Source: Cymodocea nodosa (Eukaryota > Streptophyta > Magnoliopsida > Alismatales > Cymodoceaceae). From it: a stretch of DNA of 64,000 nucleotides. Numbering within the stretch: the first letter of the stretch is position 1; each line of letters opens with the position of its first letter. The translations under genes were made by a program, and so were the position numbers. Below, one piece after another: positions 47,232-59,459 of the stretch. Location of the stretch: NCBI GenBank assembly GCA_036874045.1, contig CM072338.1:15770501-15834500 (forward strand), in the 5' to 3' direction. A model generated the notes under the pieces. The model did no database searches, was not told the DNA's origin, and saw nothing but the letters and a program-made list of their open reading frames with translations.

Positions 47232-50076
47232 GGAAAAAGAGGTTTTTTTACTAACTCATCTATGTAGAATCGTTCATTCCTTACGAATTTTTCCATGCAT
47301 CTATGCTTATCCATGGGATGGATACAACAAGTTCAAGAAATGGCACATTGAATTTAATTTAGATATGTTATTTTGTGATATTAGATTATGATTTATAGGA
47401 GAAATGACGATGTAATCATAAGAAGCGGCAAGACAAAACTTGTCTACCCGATTCACCTGAGAGATAAATTAATATATCGAAAAATGAATTCGATATATCA
47501 TTTTTAGATTACAACAAAAAATACAGCAAACCTTCCATTCACAATTTTTCACCAGTATTAATTACACCATGAGATTCATCAATCTTATCTAATGTGTTTG
47601 ACTTTTCCTCTCTAGTCTGTCACCATAGAAGACCAACCAAGCTTTTTTTTTCTTCCATCATGCTGATTTTTTTTTTTTTTTTTCTGATAGACCGCTGCAC
47701 AAGCTATTCTCAATCTCAATACAGTTGAATTTATATTTTTTCAATTTTCACTTTCCCGTTACTTAAACCCGTCTCTCGCTTTTCCCTTCCAATTTTCACT
47801 GTCCGAGACAAATTAGAAAACAGAGACATTTCACGTTTTTTCTGAAGCAATTGCATTATACAGCAGCAAAAGTAAAAAAATAATTTGTGCATCATGCATG
47901 CCGACGAATTCCTTCCTTGAGAGAAGTGGGAAAGCGGCGCAGGTGAGGTCCCAGGCGAAGCCGATGGTTGTGCTTATCCTCAAAAGTTAACTCACTGGTA
48001 AGCAATGAAAATAACTTATTAAATAAGTTGTAAAATAAATGGTTAAATTACTGACTATCTCTTCCGGTAGATAGATAAACACATGTGCTTGTAATCACTT
48101 ATTCTGAGTTAATGTTTGACTTCAAACAATCTAACCATTGAAAAGGGTTCCAAGTAGAGGGATCTTGAAATTGACTGCAAAATTGATTTGTCCGACATAA
48201 CATAGCCATACAAAATCATGGCACAACCATGATGTAATTGTGATGTCACAATGCAATGGCATGATCTTTGAATTGAATATCAATTGATTGTATCATGATT
48301 GTAATTGTGTTGTGACTGTACAATATCAGATTTGTTCATTTTGAGGTTGGTTTACCTTTTTCCATGGAAAAGTGTTTTAAAACGGTAGTTCAAAAATAGA
48401 CTAAAGATTTGGAATCAAGCCATACTGAAATTAGTTCCAGCCTATATACTCTTAACAATTTTCCCATTCTCCTCAAATTTTATAATCTTTTATAATTGGT
48501 GTGCAGTGATATTGTTTGTTGCCTGTGAACAATACTCTGGTGGCAACAATAGTCTTGGTTCTAACTACGTCTTAAAGATAAGAGCAAGGTTGCTAACGTT
48601 GATGATTTGGCTGGTTGGTTGTACTTGCTGTGGCTCAGGGAAAGGAAATGGTTTGATGGTCATTCTCTCCCTTAGAGAGTAGTGTCGTTTAGTAACCCAT
48701 GGCTTTGTATTCAAAGGTTCCACAATACTTGCTGAGAAGAAAGCGGAGTATCTGTATTTAAGCTCAATATTGTCACCATTGATAGGTGGGAGTCTGATGC
48801 AAGAAGGTTGAGCTGTTCTTACTTGATAACATATTATACACTCTAGTGCAAAAGGTGAGTTGTAAACTTCAACCATTTTGATGTCCTTGGGTTGACTTTG
48901 ATTAGACAATGTGTTGAATCACTAACCCAAATGAAAATACCAGTGAGACTATTTTTGCACTTCTCTAGGGTTTATCTTTGAAAAAATAATATGTATAATA
49001 ATGAGGTCTGGCCATATAATATTATAATGGTCTTATCTTCGGAAAACCATATAATATGTGTAACAAGTATTCCTCTCTGATAATCAAGGAACTTAACCGT
49101 CCAGACTATACAAAAATCACCTTAAAATTGACCCAACACAAATGCCTTAAAAAATATACAAATGACATTATCATTTTTTTGCCATTTATATCACGAATGA
49201 TGGTCAAATTTAAATTTCGTTTACCATTTTCAACGTTTGGGAACTTTCATCATGATAACACCATGGTCATGTTTGATCGAACGTAATTGTACATGTAATT
49301 TAATATAATTAAATTATAATATTTGAATTTTAAATTACAAGTTTTGTTTTTGTAGGTATTTTAAATTACAAGTTTTAAAATTTGATCAAGAGAAATTAAG
49401 TTTTTTAAGATATTACTTAATTAATTAAACATTAACTTAAATAATAAATTTGATTCTACGTATAATTTTATAATTGCCGATCAAATGGTACATGTGGTTT
49501 GTTCTACGAATCCTCTTCTGTGCTGTACGCGTGCACAAGTAGCTTGTGCAGCATACCACAAAGTATGCAGTGATAAAAAATGATGGAGATACTGGACAAA
49601 GAGAAAATGTCTCTGGTTGACCCTTCAAGATTTATTTATCTAATAAGCATCTAATCAGAAGCATTATATGTAAATCCAAAAGTGTCATCTCACATTTTGT
49701 CTCTCTTTCAACCTCAACGAGTCAACCACCTATTTTCTCTTCTTGCTTGTGAGCTCCAATTGCCGTTCAGTTCCCATCGTTGCTTCCGCGCAAACATTAC
49801 TCAATTTATCATGCAACTTCAAATATATACCCTACCATGGGAAAACCCACATCTTTTTCTAATAGCAACTCAAAATCAATGGAAGATCACAACTCACAAT
49901 CTACACAAAGGCCATTAACATTGTAAATATATAATAGTGATTAGTCACTTTCATACATATCAAAGCTACATAAGGGTTTGTCTACCCATTCATAATTTAC
50001 ACAGAATGCTCGTGGTTTAAAATGGGGTCTCAATTGTGAGCCAATGGTGTGCTCTCGCGCGACTCCTAATCAGCCC
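47232..50076. other. Intergenic region, no supported gene
   Basis: AT-rich with T-runs near 47,640-47,690. A 114-codon antisense frame at 48,565-48,909 (SPFALECIICYQVR...) is probably a retroelement-derived or random frame: it has no recognisable domain and no flanking exons. The two genes on either side converge, so this interval should hold two 3' UTRs. Confidence 0.5.
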
Positions 50077-52030
50077 TCAATCTCCTGCAAGTGAGGCCAC
50101 GAGAGTGCGGGGGTTTGCTGCCCACACAGGTAGGTCAAGCAAGGACTGCATCACCACCTCTTCGCGATCATCACAAATCCGATCAACCATGCCACAGATG
50201 CCCAACAACTTATCGAGTATTGCTTCCTGTGCCTCTACCTGCAATATTATCACCTCAAATTTAGATAGAATGCAGCAGAACTGCTTTACCAAATGAGAAA
50301 TCAAAATGACCAAAATCATGAACTCATTCCTCATGCTGAATACAAGAAGAAATTTTCAACCACTACAGATTGAACTTCAACTATGATGCTGTTAGAATAC
50401 TGGCAATGAGTGAAAAGTCTGACCAATAAACTGAGAAGAATGTTTTGAATTTGATATACAGAATTTAACAGTTTTGATCCAATCCATTGGACTGGAATTC
50501 AATGTTTCAGTATTTCAAGATTCAGTTACTCAAATAGCAGAATTTCTCAGAATGAGATCCCATATCCACCTGTATAAGAAAACACTCCAAAGCAGGAAGA
50601 TTGAGCAAAGTTAATATTTATCTTAAGCATAAATTTTTTTGATATTACAAGTATCACTATTTAGACTTAAAACTCATCACATTCTTTCATTTTATACAAC
50701 TGCAACATCTGCAGTTAGTTTTGAGTGTACATATTCAAGCAGACCATTCATTAATGCAAAAAATTTTCAAAAAAAATTTACTTCCCTCATCTTTCCAATC
50801 AATTTACTTCCTAATCTCTGCAAAGGCGTGATTACTTGTGTCTCTGTAGCAAGTCACTCTATATGCTGTCCGATCATGAATCTTCCAAAGCAAGCCTCTT
50901 TCGTGTCCTAGAGCTAGCAATTGAAAGTTAAAAGCCATTCTCAGCTCGTTACAAGTGCTTAAGAACTACCCCACAATAAGTTTACAGTCAAGTGAAGGGG
51001 CAGATTAGTAGCTTCTGCTCCCAACACTTCCTCAAAGCCTCTCTTTGATCTCAAATCCCAACTACTACCAGCACATTCCCACTGTTGCTAATAATGCATA
51101 ATATAGATCAGCTTTTCTAGATGCCCCTCTAGAAAATTACCTTAGAGGCACACTTATTTCCCTTGTAAATACATAAATGGTAGAAATATCCATATAGATT
51201 AAATTATCAGACGATTATAAATATGACAAAATTTTCATTTCTGTACATAATATAACCAACATCCAGTCTTTTGCATGTAACCTGATGAAATACACATTGA
51301 ACTTCATCATATAAATTCAATCTGAAAAGTTTGCCATGTACCAATCTCAGCGACAAATGCTTATACATAAAGCCCTAAAAAATCAACAGTACATAGCACA
51401 GTCTTCTACTCTAATTTGATGGAAGGACATTTAATTTTAAATCCACATAAAAATTTTCATCACCAGAAAAAAGCCTTAAGAAAGTAAATCTCTCCGAAGA
51501 CCGGCGTTAACTGAACAAGTTTCAACTTCTACTACAACCACTAAAAGACAAGGCAACAACAAAAAAGAAGCTGCAGTCTTTGCGCCACAGGTAATAAACA
51601 GAAACTACAGACCTGAAACAAAAATCTCTATGGAAAACCAAAAAGAGAAATCCAACAGTAGCAGTACCTGGAGAAGGATATCGTCGATGGGGAATCTTGC
51701 GCCCCTCTGCAGATCAGACGCCGCATCGGGAGGAGTGGGGGAACGAGGAGGACGGTCTGAGATCTGGTTAGACGTGACGATTTGGAGGAGGTGGAGCTCC
51801 TGCAATGTGGAGGAGAAGCGGTCCCATTGCTCCATCTCCGATCTGTATCTCTTCACGATGTTCTGAAGTAATTCCTTCCTCTTCCTTTTCTCGGCCGAGG
51901 TGACGGTGGTGATGGTGGAGTAAGAGGGATTTGGGGGCTGCGGCGGCGGGGCTGAGCGCTTCCTTCGCCTGTATACGAAGCCGTCGTCGTTGCAGATCTC
52001 GGTGAGGTCGTCCGCGGCGGTGGCGGCCAT
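50077..52030 (-). CDS. Uncharacterised basic protein, two exons, 174 aa
   Basis: Exon 1 is 52030-51668 (121 codons) and exon 2 is 50238-50077 (53 codons plus stop), separated by a 1.43-kb GT-AG intron with phase 0 on both sides. The start is the ATG in GCCATGGCC (good plant context); the longer frame to 52108 lacks an ATG. Visible features: Ala/Asp-rich N terminus; two basic clusters resembling nuclear localisation signals (RRRKR at 21-25, EKRKRK at 47-52) around a Pro-rich linker; a helical, possibly coiled-coil stretch (RYRSEMEQWDRFSSTLQEL); and a C-terminal conserved-looking block (EAILDKLLGICGMVDRICDD, SLLDLPVWAANP). GC-rich exon 1, TATA-like AATATAAAA upstream. I do not recognise the family; the compact helical C-terminal module would suit a small chromatin- or kinetochore-associated plant protein, but that is a guess. 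Confidence 0.7.
50239..51667. other. Intron of the 174-aa protein gene
   Basis: Donor CAG|GTACTG and acceptor TTGCAG|GTAGAG on the minus strand. The interior shows no element or nested gene. The small open frames in it lack features. Confidence 0.5.
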
Positions 52031-53274
52031 GGCAAACGATTTGTGGTTCGGATGAGATTCCCGCTCTTTCTTTTGGTTTTCTTTTCGGCTTCTTCGAGAA
52101 GCGTCCAATTTTTTTATATTACTGATATTTAATAGTTTTTAACTTGTCACTCTTACTAAATTTATTATTATTATTATGTAAAATTTATTACATTGGGTTC
52201 TTCATCTCTCATGAAATTCTATTTATTGACATTAGGATGTTTATGTATAAAAAAAATGACGAAAAATATCAAAAAGGAAAATGATAGAAATTTTTTATTA
52301 TTTTTTAGATATTTGTGTATTAAATAATTTTCTACCATTTTTTTTGATATATAAGAAAAAATTTCTTTCATTTTTTAAAGTTTTAAAATTGATAAAAAAT
52401 AAGGAAAAAAAATATAAATTATCATAGAATATATTAACAATATATAATTTTAATATAAAAATTATTTACATCTTTAATAGAGGAGAATTGATATTATAAG
52501 AAATATATAAAATAATAAAGATGTGTGAAATATATTTTATTTTGTAACAATTATCATAAATGACTCTATCTTATATTATCTATAACAAATTTTGTTATTT
52601 TTTATCTTACAAATAAATATAAAAAATATTTAATTTATTAATTTAAACATTTTTATTTTGCAAATAAATATATATATTTTTATATTTTATAAATTTTTAT
52701 TTTATACACAAACACACATATTTCAAATTTCATTATTTTCTATTCTATATACAAATATTTTGATTTTCTCTTAACTTTTTATTACTTTTTATCATTTTCT
52801 TTCTATCATTTTTCAATGCACAAATACTATTTTGGTTATAATTTCACATCTTTGTAAGTCAATTTCTAACATTAAAATTCAATATTAGAAGTGCCTAAGT
52901 TCAAGTTTAAAATAATTTAGCATTGCTAAACTTTTGAAAATTATTTCGTTTGTGATCTATTTTTGAATTTTTTATTATTTTACCGTTGGTCAACCTTTGC
53001 AATCATTTGAAAAGAAATTTTTGTTTTGGATGCATTTAAAAAGGACAGAATTAGTTTGCATATCTTTTAAATATAATATTATTTTTATTTTTTTAAAATT
53101 TTAACATCTTAATTATAATATTTTGTGAGTAATTATGATATGATCTTTATATTTTTAAAGATATCTAAAACAATGATGTAACTCTGCTTACGAAGGTTCA
53201 TCCCTTCATAATCGGTCCAGAGTTTAAATAAAAAAGGATTAATGTTACGTAAACAACCCCAACTTTAAAAATTT
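52031..53274. other. Promoter of the 174-aa gene and AT-rich intergenic DNA
   Basis: The immediate upstream ~80 bp are purine-rich on the minus strand, with a TATA-like AATATAAAA around 52,110-52,118. Beyond it the sequence is extremely AT-rich (52,120-53,270) with no coding potential. Confidence 0.5.
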
Positions 53275-53425
53275 CTCAATTATTCATGAATATGAATCGT
53301 AACGGTTTAACTGAAGATTTGATTATAGATTAAAAATACATTGATAAAGAAGAATTATATGACTAACCTTTTATAATAAGATTATGATTCAAATTGTTAT
53401 TATTATTGTTATAGTATTGAAATAA
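53275..53425 (+). mobile_element. RTE LINE 3'-end remnant
   Basis: Contains the same ordered words as the tails at 25,000-25,115 and 57,890-58,025: GGTTTAACTGAAGATTTGA, AAGAAGAATTATATGACTAA, GATTATGATTCAAATTGTT, then TATTATTATTGTTA. A very short 5'-truncated copy. Confidence 0.5.
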
Positions 53426-56400
53426 TAATATTATTTAAAGATATACAAATTTAAAATTCCTGAAAAAGTTATTTTTAAAGGCTTCATTTTTTGGTGGTTC
53501 TGGATGATAATTACATCTTTGTAAGATTTTTTGGGTGCATTAAAAATTTCCTTCTTATTAAGAAATTTTTGTGATATTTATGTTTTGTCACACAAAATGA
53601 TAATTACCGATAGTAGTGTAGTGCAATTAATCTTCCATTTGGAAAAAAGTCAGGTTTAAATTTGAGGAAACCACTATAAAAAATGCAATAATAGTTACCA
53701 ATTAGACATTATAAACTTGTTTGAAATTTCACGGTCCATATATTTTCCAAATCGATGGTCTATTTTTAAAAAAATTTGACACCCACCAGTCATGAGGTAA
53801 CATAAGGACACCCTATCATATCAAGAATGTATGTTTCAAATTAAAAATCCAAGCATCAAAAAAATAATAATCGGAAATAAATAAACCTCACTTAAAGTAG
53901 AAATACTTGTTTGTGCATCATAAAAGAAATCAAATTAATTGTATATCATTTTTCTTGCTTATATGCTGCTGAAAAACCACTTCTTGCATGTAAGCAAACA
54001 AAAGTGGTAAGTAATTTGAAATTTTTCTGATGACTTACTTTTTCTTCTTCTTCTCCGCCAAGCATCAATGGCAAGAAACCCGAAAGCTTCACTGCCAATC
54101 TATCAAGGAACTCGGCGATGACTTACAGGCATGTAAGAAATAAATGGGCATAACTAAAATTACCAGGTAACCTTTTCTCTAATGCATGGCATAGATAATT
54201 AATGAAGGTAATGTATGATATATCAAATTACAAAGTAACCAGGGATATGAGCAGTAAAATCCCTCTTGCAGTTCATTTTGGCAGATGATAAAAGAAAGAG
54301 TTCAGAATCAAGCATGGAGCCCTGAATTTTGAGAAGACGTAATCCAATCTCCATTCTCAACCCCAAATGGTTCTCAAAGGAACGGACACTAGAATAACAA
54401 TTCATTGAATTACTATTGCACACCATAATAATCGCTCTACAATAAACTTAATTTAATGTAGCATTCGTGGCTACAATCATTCAACTATTGAATGTCAAAT
54501 TAAATGTAGATTCACCATTGCATATTTAAAATCTATTTAAACTTCCTAATGATAATGTGCCTCTTGATATGGAAAAGGAGATCCCTGTTCTCTGATTAAA
54601 TAACTACTGTTCACAGAGGTGAGATTGCTTGGTAAAATTGGAACTCACCGCTTGTGACTACCATATGGATCAGAGAAATGACATTTGCTCAACCAATACT
54701 AAATTTGCTCAAGAGAAAACCTTTTTACAAGGAAAAATAATGAGCAGCCCATTCAGAAACAAGAAGAAAAATCAATTGTGATAATTGAAATGTTAGAAAT
54801 GTTTAGATACAATCAAATAATTGTTTTAGCAAATTGGATTTAATGAAGAGACAAACTACCATCCAGAACAGGAAAACCATGTGGGCATTTAAATAACTCT
54901 ACCTAATTAGCACGAAAATTAAAAATAAAAGGAGAGAAGTAAAAAAATATTGGGATCCAAATCATATACTCTAAAGACAGGAAAAATAAATGCCAAGAGA
55001 GAATCAGTAAAATATGAACATATTAAATAATATAGTATTTTTTGCAAATGGCAAGGAATGTTTTTATTAATAAAGATCCTATCTATTATTTCTTAATCTT
55101 ATAATACCACCAACTTCATCATCAGATAGACCGTGTGGAATGATCATCACCATCTTGTCCTAAACCAGGAGTGGAATCACAAGAAGTGTCCAAGGAACTC
55201 ATATATTCATCAACATCCACACCCACTTGATTGGAAATTCTATGATCAGGCTCATCTCCTCATTCTTCAGGAATAGGCTCACCATTTTCTTGCATTCATT
55301 CATATATTAGATCTTTATTGACTGATTGTTGATACACAAATGTGAGATCAATTAGATCCAATTTCTCTTTCTCCTCGGTATCTCTTAAATTTTCATTTTC
55401 AATCTAATGTTGTAGTGCATGCAGTGTTGTCAGAACCAGACCGGACTGAATGGTCAAACCAATCAGACCAAGAATTGGTAGCCATATCAACACAGCCGTA
55501 TCGTTCGCAAGGCATGGCTTGGACCATATCAGCAGTCCAATCCATTGACCCAGTGAAGCAACTGCTCAACTGACTATTCCCAAGTTAGCCGATTCTGTTT
55601 ATCTGGATCCATTTACACAAATCTATACACATTTACAAACCCAAAAATGAAACAAAACTGATTTCTCCTTCCAGAAAAATGCAACAGCTGTCACCACATA
55701 ACCACACTGATTCTCCCACTCCAACGATCATTGTTGCCTTCACATGCCATCACAGCCACCATCATCACCATTGCTAAGCAAGATGTGAAGTTGTATGTCA
55801 CCAGACTCACTACTTCCAAGCAACATGAAAGAGACTGAGTGCACACTTATAGCAGATGGTTGAGCAGAAGCAACAGAAATCTCATCAATTTTCTAATCTA
55901 TTATCCAAAGAGATCAATTTTTCCCAAGTCCATTGATGCAAGTTAACACAGAAGAGGTTGAAAAGGGAGAAGATTTTCACAAATTGATACTTCCTTGAAA
56001 AGAGAAGGATTTCACAACTCAACAAGATTACCTACATCACCATTTGATTTTAAGACTAGCAAATGATCAATAAGCAAAAAAGTTATATGGCATGAAAATA
56101 TTTGTATAGTAGAAAAAATAAGTGCTGAAATTTGAATGGAATGATAGAAATACAATAAAGCTGGAAGAAAAAATTTAAAAAAAGGTGATCACAATGTGAT
56201 CAAGGACAAACAAAGATACAAACAAGCACATGGATGACAGATCAACATGAAATTACAGTTTGCTAATTCATTCTTTTGAATTGTCCTTCACAATAATAAG
56301 GATGACATACACAGTTAAATTGTTTGCTGAAAAAGGCATACACATTTAAATAATAACAAATTGATAGCCAAGTGCACAGGCAGGATAGATTCCCACTTAC

Positions 56401-56466
56401 TACTTGAAAAATATTGAGTTCCCCAACTGATTGTTGAAATCTGCTCAAAGTTTATGCTGAGTTCTA
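53426..56466. other. Intergenic region between the 174-aa gene and PYD3
   Basis: AT-rich. A minus-strand frame at 54,223-54,426 is open and protein-like (LGLRMEIGLRLLKI, SAKMNCKRDF), but I cannot connect it to other exons. At 55,080-55,420 the minus strand gives acidic Ser-rich pieces like the C terminus of plant hAT-type transposases (DLIDLTFVYQQSV, DGDDHSTRS). At 55,423 the word CAGTGTTGTCAGAACCAGAC resembles a hAT terminus. 55,430-56,460 holds nothing else recognised. Confidence 0.35.
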
Positions 56467-59112
56467 TTACTGTTTGTGTAATAGTGGATCAACTATGATT
56501 TGGGGTACAAATTCTGGATCCAAGTACTTTGAAAGAATCTTGGCATATACATCATAGCGTGCTGTCATTTGAAATACCCACTTGTCTTTCACCTGCCTGC
56601 AGAGGTTGAGATCCATGTCAGAGATTAACAGCCCATTTCTATACCGTGAAAGGGATGGGGTGCAAGATGCATCTGGGGCTGAGAAATAGCTTGAGCCATA
56701 GAAGTGTCCGAAATTGGTATGCTGGGGCTTCCCATCACCAGAAGTAAATGGATTTGGGAAGACTTCTGTTCCAATTCGATTGATTGACCCCACAAAGTAA
56801 CTATTGGAAATAGCAGCATTTCGAGCCTGGAACACAGCCACAGAAGGAAGAAAACCATGTTATTATCACCATGAAATGATCGTCACCTTTGATTTTATTA
56901 TTGTAAACCAACCTCAATTGGCCACATAGGTTCACTAAGTTCTCCAACAGTGGCAGAAGGATTGAAGACAATTTCAGCACCATTGAGTCCAAATGCTAGC
57001 CAATTTAAAGGGTGATGCCTTCCAAAGCAAATATTCACGCCAATCCTGCCAAAAGCAGTCTCAAAAACTGGATGTCCACTATTCCCTTCCATATAGTATG
57101 TGCTTTCATTGAAATCTCCAACTCTAGGTATGTGATTCTGGTGGAAGTCCATGGCACATGAAGGACACGTAAATTTGACTTAGAAAACTACAAACCAAAC
57201 AATAATACAGAAAAATAGCTTTACCTTTCGATGCTTGCCAATTATATTACCGTTATTTCCAATCACAACAGCAGTGTTCCATAGAACTTCACCATGGTTT
57301 ACATCTCTCTCAAGAATGGGATTCACTATAACCATATTATACTTCTTAGCAAGATCTTGAAGAAAATGTGTTGATTCCCCATCAACTGGTTCTGCAAATT
57401 CACACCATTGCTTCTCCCTGGTGCAAAATGCAAATGGCATCAACCAAGCTTCCTGTGTTCACAAGAATTACAAGATCATCAAGAGTATGGAAGAAAATTT
57501 CCAGATACTTGAGCTCTGCAACTTACTTGTAAGCAAATAATGTTGACACCACAAGCACCAGCTGCATCAATCATGGATTTAACATTCAACATGATTGCTT
57601 TCTTTTGTTCTTGAATAGGTGCAGTTGTAGGAAGAACAATAGAATTCTGAATAAGACCAACACGAACTACTCGAGGCTCACGAGTAGACTCTTTCTCTGC
57701 TTGAAAGGAGTAACCCTGTTAAACCCAATTATTAATTAAATTCTCATACAAGGAATATCAAATTAGTGTAGAAGACCAAAGAATGCATATACTTGAGAGA
57801 TTAAAGAATGCACTAGTTAGGAGAAGAAAATTAATTAGAGCAAAAGAAACTAAAAAAATCGATGAAAGTCTAAGCCTATCTAGTTAGAAATTATGAGAAA
57901 ATATTTAAATTCATGTAATTTAATCAAAGATCTGACAATAGATGGGAACACATGGAAGAAAAAGATTCATGTGACTGACTTCAGGTAGTGAGATTATGAT
58001 TTGAATTGTTGTTGTTATTGTACAAGGAATATCAAATTAGAAATAGATAAGTGTTTTAGACAATAAAAACAAAAGTAGTTTCAGAACAAATTAATCACCC
58101 TGGCAGTTGAAGGGAAGTAGACGAGAAATAATGAGAACCAAATAATTGAACCCAAGTACATGATACAGTCTTTTTATTTCAATCGACCATGTTTGTGACT
58201 GTTGGTGGTAGAAGCAACTTCTAGCAAATTTTTTGTATGATCATGCTTCTAACCTTTTATTTAAGCGAATTTTTATCTCTCTTTTTGTAAATGCAGCTTC
58301 CATCAGACGTTTGGATGAATTTGACAAATTCTAACTTCTCGGATGTAAATGGAAGTTGGCAAGGTGCCAACCTATAGTAAATTCTACATGTAGGATGTCA
58401 GTTCCAGACTCCAGAAGTTATTTAGAAGTGACATAGAACATGGAGGCAAGAGATACATCCCCATTTCTTGGGAATACTTAAAAATCCATGTTTAAACCAT
58501 AAGGAATTCATTTCAAGGTTCATACATAACATCTGATATAAACCATTCTTCAGCCCGATTGTCTTTTGATACCAAGTTATCTTCGTCTCTTGCAATCCAC
58601 TACAGAAAATCGTTAAATATCAGATATATTAAATGAAAAACCATATGAAATGATGTTTCCTCTTCTTCTGTTATCCTCAAATCATCATCTTCGCTTGGCA
58701 AAGATGCAATGTAGTAAGTCATATATTACATTAAAAAAGGTCACCTGCAAATGATAACTAAGCAAGAAAAGTTATACCTGGAGATCAAAATCATGGTTTA
58801 CTGAGAGCGCAAAAGTAGGATCTGGAAGAGAAAGTCTTTCAAGTGGCTTCCCACAGTTCAGCCCCAACAACAACCGGCTCACTTCCTGAACCCAAAAAAT
58901 TATAATCAGGTAAAGAAACCTAGAAGAACAGGAAAGAACAACCATCTCACGATATTACTGTCGACCTGGAAGATTTGGGGGCTGAGGCAGGACTGAAGGA
59001 GTTGGTGGAGGGACTCGAACCCGCAGATGGAACCTTCGCCTGGATTCTTCATCGCCACTTCCCCGATCCCCGTGCCGACCTTGCTGCCGTCGCCGTCGTT
59101 GGCATCTTCCAT
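56467..59112 (-). CDS. PYD3: Beta-ureidopropionase (beta-alanine synthase), PYD3-like
   Basis: Hydrolyses N-carbamoyl-beta-alanine to beta-alanine, CO2 and ammonia, the last step of uracil degradation (the thymine analogue gives beta-aminoisobutyrate); plant PYD3 is a cytosolic enzyme. Six exons: 59112-58966, 58885-58778, 57715-57527, 57452-57225, 57137-56913, 56826-56467. All phase 0 and GT-AG, giving 418 residues against about 408 in Arabidopsis. The carbon-nitrogen hydrolase triad is present with family spacing: Glu149 ([13 protein letters not shown]), Lys224 ([17 protein letters not shown]) and Cys261 ([14 protein letters not shown]). The residues ending [13 protein letters not shown] match the family C terminus. 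The start is the first ATG of the frame (MEDANDGD); a leucine-rich region upstream in the same frame is not preceded by a Met needed for length. Intron 2 contains an RTE LINE tail. Head to head with CNX1. Confidence 0.92.
57790..58025 (+). mobile_element. RTE LINE 3'-end remnant in PYD3 intron 2
   Basis: Plus-strand reading [14 protein letters not shown], then AATTTAATCAAAGATCTGAC, GGAAGAAAAAGATTCATGTG and GATTATGATTTGAATTGTTG with TTGTTGTTATTGT as 3' simple repeat. Same family as 24,308-25,120. The insertion is antisense to PYD3 and lies clear of its splice sites. Confidence 0.6.
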
Positions 59113-59459
59113 TACTTCTGTCGTACGTTTCCTCGTCGAGCAGAGGTCACACAAGAAGAACCGAAGAAGCAATGGATACGATAACACGATATAAGCAATG
59201 GAAACGATGGATATCATACAAAATGATAAAAAATAATAAAAAATTAAGATACGTATTGAAGTCGAGACTCGTGAATTTGGTTAGCCATAAATGTTGTACG
59301 TCCACGTGTATTCGTCGCTCCAAAAGGTGCTTAATAAGACTTTCATCCTCTATCTAGATGACAATCTATAATAAATATGAAACATTAAGGGCAAATAGGT
59401 AATTTTGGCATTTATTTTTTTTGATTATGAAATCGATTGTTTTGCCAATCCCTTGTTTT
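59113..59459. other. PYD3 5' flank
   Basis: About 350 bp between the PYD3 start and the edge of the gypsy remnant. Must contain the PYD3 core promoter. AT-rich near 59,215-59,250; no clear TATA box at a convincing distance. Confidence 0.4.

Noticed and set aside
48565..48909. 114-codon antisense frame as a gene
   Set aside because: No recognisable domain, no neighbouring exons, and it lies in AT-rich intergenic DNA between convergent genes.
52031..52108. N-terminal extension of the 174-aa protein
   Set aside because: The frame extends upstream but has no ATG (it opens at TTG); it would run into the probable TATA and transcription-start zone. The ATG at 52030 has good context.
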